Below, piece by piece: positions 44,250 through 49,488 of a stretch of 49,488 nucleotides of DNA. Both the position numbers and the translations under genes were made by a program. The stretch comes from Rhodocyclales bacterium. GTDB lineage: Bacteria > Pseudomonadota > Gammaproteobacteria > Burkholderiales > Rhodocyclaceae. Under the pieces are notes generated by a model that saw only the letters and a list, made by a program, of their open reading frames with translations, had not been told where the DNA came from and made no database searches. Where the stretch lies: NCBI GenBank assembly GCA_016192435.1, contig JACPUD010000023.1:1-49488 (forward strand), read 5' to 3'. The first letter of the stretch is position 1; every line of letters begins with the position of its first letter.

Positions 44250-47043
44250 TTACCGCAAGACCCTCAACATGCCCGACACGCCCTTCCCGATGCGCGGCGA
44301 CCTCGCCAAACGCGAGCCGGGCTGGATCGCCCAGTGGCAGCAGCAGAAGCTCTACCAGAAGATCCGCACCGCGGCCAAGGGGCGTCCGTGCTTCGTGCTG
44401 CACGACGGGCCGCCCTATGCCAACGGCGACATCCACATCGGCCATGCGGTGAACAAGATCCTCAAGGACATCATCGTCCGCTCCAAGACCCTGGCCGGCT
44501 TCGATGCGCCCTATGTGCCGGGCTGGGACTGCCACGGCCTGCCGATCGAGCACCAGATCGAGAAGACCCACGGCAAGCACCTGCCGGCCGACCAGGCGCG
44601 GCAACTGTCGCGCAGCTTCGCTGCCGAACAGGTCGAACGGCAGAAGAAGGATTTCATCCGCCTCGGCGTGCTCGGCGACTGGGACCATCCCTACCTGACC
44701 ATGGCCTTCAGCAACGAAGCCGACGAGATTCGCGCCGTCGGCGAGCTGTACCAGCGCGGCTATCTGTTCCAGGGCCTGAAGCCGGTGAATTGGTGCTTCG
44801 ATTGCGGCTCGGCGTTGGCCGAGGCGGAGGTCGAATACCAGGACAAGAAATCGCCGGCGATCGATGTCGGCTTTCGTCTCGATGCCGCCGAACGCGGCCG
44901 CGTCGCCCATGCGTTCGGCATCGATGCGCTGCCCGCGGGCGATTGCTGGACGGTGATCTGGACCACCACGCCATGGACGATTCCGTCCAACCAGGCGCTC
45001 AACATGCATCCGGATTTCACCTACGAACTGGTGCAGACCGCACGCGGTTGCCTGATCCTTGCCGCCGAACTGCGCGGCGCGGCGCTGCAGCGCTTCGGCC
45101 TCGAAGGCGAGGTGCTGGGCGCCTGCCAGGGTGCGGCGCTGGCTCAGGTGAACTTCCGCCATCCCCTGTACGATCGCGCTTCGCCCGTCTACCTGGGCGA
45201 ATACGTCACGCTCGACACCGGCACCGGCATCGTCCACAGCGCGCCGGCCTATGGCCTGGAAGACTTCGATTCCTGTCGCAAGCACGGCATGCACAACGAC
45301 GAGATCCTGACCCCGGTGCAGGGCGACGGCGTGTTCGCGGCGAGCCTGCCCTTCTTCGGCGGCATGTACGTCTGGAAGACCAATCCGGCCATCATCGAAA
45401 AGCTGGCCGAGGTCGGCGCCCTGTTCGCCAGCGCCGAAATCGTGCATAGCTACATGCACTGCTGGCGGCACAAGACGCCGATCATCTATCGCGCCACGAC
45501 ACAATGGTTCGTTGGCATGGACCGGATTCCGGCCGATGGCGGCGGTACGCTGCGCGACAAGGCGCTGGCCGCCTTGGAGGCGACCAAGTTCTATCCCGAC
45601 TGGGGCAAGGCGCGGCTGCACGCGATGATCGCCAACCGGCCCGACTGGTGCGTTTCGCGCCAGCGCAACTGGGGCGTGCCAATCCCTTTCTTTCTACATA
45701 AGGAAAGCGGCGAGCCGCATCCGCGCACGCTGGAACTGCTCGAAGCCGTGGCGCAAAGGATCGAGAAGGAGGGTATCGACGCCTGGTTCAAGCTCGACGC
45801 CGCCGAACTGCTCGGCGCCGACGCCGCGAACTACGACAAGATGCGCGACACGCTCGACGTCTGGTTCGATTCGGGCACCACGCACCGTACCGTGCTGCGC
45901 GGCTCGCACGCCGATGAACTGAGCTACCCGGCCGACCTCTATCTGGAAGGCTCGGACCAGCATCGCGGCTGGTTCCATTCCAGCCTGCTGACCGGCGCCG
46001 CGATCGACGGCCGCGCGCCCTACAACGCGCTGCTGACCCACGGCTTCGTGGTCGACGGCAAGGGCATGAAGATGTCCAAGTCGAAGGGCAACGTGGTCGC
46101 GCCGCAGAAGATCTCCGACACCTTGGGCGCCGAAATCCTGCGCCTCTGGGTCGCCAGCACCGACTACTCGGGCGAGCTGTCGATCGACGAGAAGACCATT
46201 CTGCCGCGCGTGGTCGAGGTCTATCGCCGGCTGCGCAACACGCTGCGCTTCCTGCTCGCCAACACCGCCGATTTCGACGCCGGGACGCAGATGCTGCCGC
46301 CTGCCGAATGGCTCGAAGTGGACCGCTATGCGCTGGCCCTGACGCGCCGGCTGCACGAGCAGTGCACGGCGGATTTCGCGCGCTACGAGTTCCACAAGAT
46401 CGTACAGGGGCTGATGAACTTCTGCTCGGAAGATCTCGGCGCCTTCTACCTCGACATCCTCAAGGACCGGCTGTACACGGCCGCCGAGAATTCGCGCGCG
46501 CGGCGCTCGGCGCAAAGCGCCTTGTGGCACATCCTGCAAAGCGTGACGCGGCTCATGGCGCCGATTCTTTCCTTCACCGCCGAGGAAATCTGGGCCACGC
46601 TGAAACAGGGCGACAGCGTGATGCTTTCGACATGGCACGAGCTGCCGCCGCAGGCCGAAGAGTTGGCGCTGGCGACGCGGTGGCAGGCGATACGCGCAGT
46701 GCGTGCTGAAGTCGCCAGGGTGCTCGAAGACCTGCGTGCGGCCGGCAAGATCGGCTCTTCGCTGCAGGCCGAGGTGAGCTTGCGCGCCGACGCCGCGACC
46801 TACGATCTGCTGACTGCGCTGGGCGAAGATCTCAAGTTCGTCTTCATCTGCTCCAGGGTGAGCCTCGAAAAGGCCGACGCGGCAAGCGGCGTCAGCATCG
46901 AGGCCAGCGCCAGCGCCCACGTCAAATGCGCGCGCTGCTGGCACTGGCGCGAGGACGTCGGCCAGGATGCCGAACACCCGGAACTCTGCGGACGCTGCGC
47001 GTCCAACCTGTTCGGCGCCGGCGAGGCGCGCGAGATTGCCTAA
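44242..47043 (+). CDS. ileS: Isoleucyl-tRNA synthetase
   Basis: 933 residues, class Ia: [20 protein letters not shown] (HIGH), the editing domain with [46 protein letters not shown], the KMSKS loop [14 protein letters not shown] and a C-terminal zinc finger [13 protein letters not shown]...CGRC. It charges tRNA-Ile. ATG 44242 lies within the ribF end. The 3' end overlaps the lspA start. A motif copy lies at 46661-46673. Confidence 0.98.
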   Translation: MADYRKTLNMPDTPFPMRGDLAKREPGWIAQWQQQKLYQKIRTAAKGRPCFVLHDGPPYANGDIHIGHAVNKILKDIIVRSKTLAGFDAPYVPGWDCHGLPIEHQIEKTHGKHLPADQARQLSRSFAAEQVERQKKDFIRLGVLGDWDHPYLTMAFSNEADEIRAVGELYQRGYLFQGLKPVNWCFDCGSALAEAEVEYQDKKSPAIDVGFRLDAAERGRVAHAFGIDALPAGDCWTVIWTTTPWTIPSNQALNMHPDFTYELVQTARGCLILAAELRGAALQRFGLEGEVLGACQGAALAQVNFRHPLYDRASPVYLGEYVTLDTGTGIVHSAPAYGLEDFDSCRKHGMHNDEILTPVQGDGVFAASLPFFGGMYVWKTNPAIIEKLAEVGALFASAEIVHSYMHCWRHKTPIIYRATTQWFVGMDRIPADGGGTLRDKALAALEATKFYPDWGKARLHAMIANRPDWCVSRQRNWGVPIPFFLHKESGEPHPRTLELLEAVAQRIEKEGIDAWFKLDAAELLGADAANYDKMRDTLDVWFDSGTTHRTVLRGSHADELSYPADLYLEGSDQHRGWFHSSLLTGAAIDGRAPYNALLTHGFVVDGKGMKMSKSKGNVVAPQKISDTLGAEILRLWVASTDYSGELSIDEKTILPRVVEVYRRLRNTLRFLLANTADFDAGTQMLPPAEWLEVDRYALALTRRLHEQCTADFARYEFHKIVQGLMNFCSEDLGAFYLDILKDRLYTAAENSRARRSAQSALWHILQSVTRLMAPILSFTAEEIWATLKQGDSVMLSTWHELPPQAEELALATRWQAIRAVRAEVARVLEDLRAAGKIGSSLQAEVSLRADAATYDLLTALGEDLKFVFICSRVSLEKADAASGVSIEASASAHVKCARCWHWREDVGQDAEHPELCGRCASNLFGAGEAREIA
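46661..46673 (+). repeat. Dispersed motif copy, exact core
   Basis: AGTTGGCGCTGGC then GACGCGG, in ileS; frame reads ELALATR. Confidence 0.65.
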
Positions 47044-47521
47044 GCTCGCGCGCTGGCTGGCGCTGGCGGCCCTGGTGCTGGCACTCGACCAGGCCAGCAA
47101 GGCCTGGGTGCTGGCGAACTTTCGCCTCATGGAAAGCCAGGTCGTGAGTTCCTTCTTCAACCTCGTGCTGGTCTACAACTCGGGGGCGGCCTTCAGCTTC
47201 CTGGCCGGGGCCGGCGGCTGGCAGAAGTGGTTCTTCGTCGTGCTCGCGCTGGCGATTTCGGCCTGGCTGGTGAGCCTGCTGCGCCATCACGCAGCGGAGC
47301 GCCTGCTGCCGACCGCGCTGGCGCTGATCCTCGGCGGCGCCGTGGGCAATGTGGTGGACCGGCTGCGCTTCGACGCCGTGGTCGACTTCCTCGATTTTCA
47401 CCTGGCGGGCTATCATTGGCCTGCCTTCAATGTGGCCGACTCGGCCATCACCGTCGGCGTGGCGCTGATGCTCTGGCATCAGTTCCGCTATGGCAAGGAA
47501 ACCGAAAAGAGCCCCGAATGA
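47036..47521 (+). CDS. lspA: Prolipoprotein signal peptidase II
   Basis: 161 residues, four transmembrane helices, aspartyl protease of the inner membrane that cuts lipoprotein signal peptides after lipidation. Motifs: [35 protein letters not shown] (first catalytic Asp) and [12 protein letters not shown] (second). No ATG is near the N-terminus; TTG 47036, with GAGG upstream and overlapping the ileS end, gives [19 protein letters not shown]. The ileS-lspA coupling is conserved. It overlaps fkpB by four bases. Confidence 0.93.
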   Translation: MPKLARWLALAALVLALDQASKAWVLANFRLMESQVVSSFFNLVLVYNSGAAFSFLAGAGGWQKWFFVVLALAISAWLVSLLRHHAAERLLPTALALILGGAVGNVVDRLRFDAVVDFLDFHLAGYHWPAFNVADSAITVGVALMLWHQFRYGKETEKSPE

Positions 47522-47949
47522 CCGAGACCGTACGCGCCGGCAACCTGATCACGCTGCATTACCGTGTCGCCACCGGCGACGACACCGAACTGGTGAGCAC
47601 CTTCGATTCGACGCCGGCGACACTGCAGCTGGGCAGCGGCGAACTCGCGCCGCCGCTGGAGCACTGCCTGATCGGCATCCCGGTCGGCGAGCGCCACGTG
47701 TTCCTGCTCGAACCCGACCAGGCCTTCGGTCCGCACAACCCGCAACTGACTCAGCGCATGGCGCGCTCCGCCCTGCCGCCCAACGCCATCCCGGAGCTGC
47801 ACGGCCTGATCGAGTTCGCCGCGCCCGGCGGCGACAAATTCACCGGCATCGTGCGCGAGCTCGACGACGAGGCGGTGCTGGTGGATTTCAACCATCCGCT
47901 GGCCGGCAAGCCGGTGCGCTTCGAAGTCGAAATCATCGGAATACTGTGA
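47518..47949 (+). CDS. fkpB: FKBP-type peptidyl-prolyl isomerase, SlpA/FkpB
   Basis: 143 residues. [44 protein letters not shown] and [15 protein letters not shown] are the FKBP half; a slow-D-type insert ([22 protein letters not shown]) follows, and [20 protein letters not shown] ends it. It catalyses proline isomerisation in the cytoplasm. ATGA overlap with lspA and TGATG with ispH show tight coupling, the standard lspA-fkpB-ispH order. Confidence 0.93.
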   Translation: MTETVRAGNLITLHYRVATGDDTELVSTFDSTPATLQLGSGELAPPLEHCLIGIPVGERHVFLLEPDQAFGPHNPQLTQRMARSALPPNAIPELHGLIEFAAPGGDKFTGIVRELDDEAVLVDFNHPLAGKPVRFEVEIIGIL

Positions 47950-48881
47950 TGCAAATCCTGCTCGCCAACCCAAGAGGTTTCTGCGCCGGCGTCGAACGGG
48001 CGATCGCCATCGTCGAACGGGCGCTGGAAAAGTTCGGCGCACCGATCTACGTGCGCCACGAGGTGGTGCATAACCGCTATGTGGTGGATGGCCTCAAGGC
48101 CAAGGGCGCCATATTCGTCGAGGAACTGGATGAGGTGCCCGACGGCGCCACGGTGGTGTTCAGCGCCCACGGCGTGCCGCAGGCGGTGCGCCGCGAGGCG
48201 GAGGCGCGTGGCCTCAAGGTCTTCGACGCCACCTGCCCGCTGGTGACCAAGGTGCATCTCGAAGTGTCGCGCCTGCACAAGCAGGGCTACGAGATCGTCA
48301 TGATCGGGCACAAGGGCCACCCCGAAGTCGAGGGCACCATGGGCCAGGCCACCGGGCAGATGTATCTGGTGGAAAACGTCGACGACGTGGCGCAGTTGAA
48401 AGTTGGCGCTGGCGCCCCGGCGCCGCTGGCCTATGTGACGCAGACCACCCTCTCGGTGGACGATGCGCGCGTCATCGTGCACGCACTGATGGAGCGCTTT
48501 CCGCACATCGTCGGGCCGCGCAAGGACGACATCTGCTACGCCACGCAGAACCGCCAGGATGCGGTCAAGGCGATGGCCGGCAAGGTCGACCTGGTGATCG
48601 TGGTCGGCTCGAAGAACAGCTCCAACTCCAACCGCCTGCGCGAAGTCGCCGCGATCGGCGGCATCCCGGCCTATCTGGTCGACGGAGCGGATCAGATCGA
48701 TCCTCAATGGCTGGCCGGCGACGCGCGAGTCGGCGTCACGGCCGGCGCTTCGGCGCCCGAAGTGCTGGTCAACGGCGTGGTGCAGCGCCTGCAGGCGCTC
48801 GGTGCCGGCAGCATCGAGACCCTGGTCGGGGCCGAGGAAAACGTGAACTTTCCACTGCCGAAGGAACTCCTCGCCGAATAG
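47949..48881 (+). CDS. ispH: 4-hydroxy-3-methylbut-2-enyl diphosphate reductase
   Basis: 310 residues, [4Fe-4S] enzyme ending the MEP isoprenoid pathway. The cluster cysteines lie in [26 protein letters not shown] and [11 protein letters not shown]. Substrate residues are in [49 protein letters not shown] and [11 protein letters not shown]. Its start overlaps the fkpB stop by one base (TGATG). It is last in the ribF-ileS-lspA-fkpB-ispH operon and convergent with the MshQ-like gene 34 bases on. A motif copy is at 48401-48413. Confidence 0.97.
   Translation: MQILLANPRGFCAGVERAIAIVERALEKFGAPIYVRHEVVHNRYVVDGLKAKGAIFVEELDEVPDGATVVFSAHGVPQAVRREAEARGLKVFDATCPLVTKVHLEVSRLHKQGYEIVMIGHKGHPEVEGTMGQATGQMYLVENVDDVAQLKVGAGAPAPLAYVTQTTLSVDDARVIVHALMERFPHIVGPRKDDICYATQNRQDAVKAMAGKVDLVIVVGSKNSSNSNRLREVAAIGGIPAYLVDGADQIDPQWLAGDARVGVTAGASAPEVLVNGVVQRLQALGAGSIETLVGAEENVNFPLPKELLAE
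48401..48413 (+). repeat. Dispersed motif copy, exact core
   Basis: AGTTGGCGCTGGC then GCCCCGG, in ispH; frame reads KVGAGAP. Confidence 0.65.
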
Positions 48882-48915
48882 CCGGCGACGCCGACCCTCG
48901 CGGACGGGCGGTGAC

Positions 48916-49488
48916 TCAGTAGCGTTCGCGCAGGTAGATGTAGGGCGCTTTCGGCGAGCCGAAGCGGAGCCGGGCGGTGGGGTTCTGGTCCCAGGCGCCG
49001 GCGCTGGTCCAGCTACCTTCGAGCCAGGGCGTCGCGGTGAGATCCAGCGTCAGGTCGACGCTGCCGACGGCCGAGGTGCAGGCCGCGCCGGGTCCGCCGA
49101 TGCAGGGTTTGCTCAGGATGATCGTGCCGCTGCCGGAATTCGCGGTGACCGGATTGGCGGCGGCCGTCCAGTTTCCGGTGGTGCCGGCAGCGGTGTTGGG
49201 ATTGGTCCCGGTGATGCGGAAATTGGTGGCAGCGAGCGGATTGGTGACCGCAGCCGGCGCCTGGTAATTCGCCAGGCTGCCGTCGGCCGCAGTGAAGCTG
49301 GTGCAACTGTCGTCGGTATTGGTGCGCCACTGGGTGCATGCGGCGCCGACCACGCTGGCGCAGTACATGGTGCGCGCCGTGACCCGCAGCGGCAGCAGTT
49401 CCGAGCCATAGGCGTTGTCCAGGCGCAGGATGCCGAAGCGCTGCAGCGAGGTGCCGAGCGAAGCGGCGCTCGACAGCGTCACGCCGTC
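48916..49488 (-). CDS. MshQ-like (DUF6701) surface/pilus protein, 3' end only
   Basis: The last 190 residues of a minus-strand gene whose start lies beyond the right edge. The segment RFGILRLDNAYGSELLPLRV, the Cys-rich YCASVVGAACTQWRTN, a Ser/Thr/Gly-rich middle and the C-terminal ARLRFGSPKAPYIYLRERY match the DUF6701 domain at the C-terminus of MSHA biogenesis protein MshQ and similar adhesin-like proteins. Likely exported, with MSHA/type IV-pilus genes expected to the right of the window (inference). The frame is open to the edge without a start codon that fits the family. Confidence 0.8.
   Translation of the reverse strand, partial: DGVTLSSAASLGTSLQRFGILRLDNAYGSELLPLRVTARTMYCASVVGAACTQWRTNTDDSCTSFTAADGSLANYQAPAAVTNPLAATNFRITGTNPNTAAGTTGNWTAAANPVTANSGSGTIILSKPCIGGPGAACTSAVGSVDLTLDLTATPWLEGSWTSAGAWDQNPTARLRFGSPKAPYIYLRERY

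Overview
The window is about 49.5 kb of GC-rich (roughly two-thirds G+C) chromosomal DNA, densely packed and mostly housekeeping. Gene content and order point to a betaproteobacterium, probably of the Rhodocyclales/Nitrosomonadales side (inference from family resemblance; no rRNA is present). The supporting signs are lptD-surA-pdxA-ksgA facing amgK-murU, pepP-ubiH, fis-purH-purD, ribF-ileS-lspA-fkpB-ispH, many ATGA or TGATG gene junctions, and compact promoters with TAAAAT or TATAAT -10 boxes. No complete prophage, transposase, CRISPR array or rRNA operon is visible. No stretch of more than 300 bases lacks an annotated feature; the longest intergenic gap is 284 bases, after tRNA-Ala.

Layout: (1) 1-3.4 kb: partial PilZ protein, a cysteine-rich miniprotein, exonuclease III, a Crp/Fnr regulator with a DUF2892 membrane protein behind a CRP-type class II promoter, and an LpxR-like lipid A deacylase. 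(2) 3.4-11.6 kb, minus strand: flavoprotein, ksgA, class II glutamine amidotransferase, pdxA, surA and lptD, an outer-membrane and ribosome maturation block. (3) 11.8-23.4 kb, plus strand: amgK-murU (muramic acid recycling), pepP, a ubiH-type hydroxylase, dusB-fis, purH, purD, purK and Sua5/TsaC. (4) 23.4-29.2 kb: a looser region with tRNA-Ala(CGC), a decayed collagen-like fragment, DUF2855, small membrane proteins, hemolysin III, tRNA-Arg(ACG), and an orphan ugpB-like/ugpQ pair. (5) 29.3-37 kb: alaS facing algC, yheT, an NTF2-like protein, a heptosyltransferase, a zinc-finger protein and ilvE. (6) 37-49 kb: nudJ-mnmA, hup, an SpoIIAA-like protein with a rhodanese, queG/tsaE, amiC, ribF-ileS-lspA-fkpB-ispH, and the C-terminal end of an MshQ-like (DUF6701) surface/pilus protein.

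The genes join into envelope biogenesis (lptD, surA, lpxR-like, waaF-like, amiC, lspA), cell-wall recycling (amgK, murU), purine synthesis (purH, purD, purK), tRNA maturation and charging (alaS, ileS, mnmA, queG, dusB, tsaE, tsaC) and isoprenoid/quinone/cofactor supply (ispH, ubiH, pdxA, ribF).

The most unusual signal is at the DNA level. A motif close to AGTTGGCGCTGGCGNNACGG recurs at least 12 times (7 with an identical 13-base core), on both strands, in several reading frames and in an intergenic spacer. It looks like a dispersed signal sequence (uptake-, recombination- or nucleoid-type) rather than a by-product of protein coding. Other notable structures are a family of palindromic spacers that have entered coding regions, near-perfect inverted copies of the murU and ubiH gene starts next to two of them, two CRP-like class II promoters with identical geometry, and a 150-bp hairpin MITE between purD and purK.
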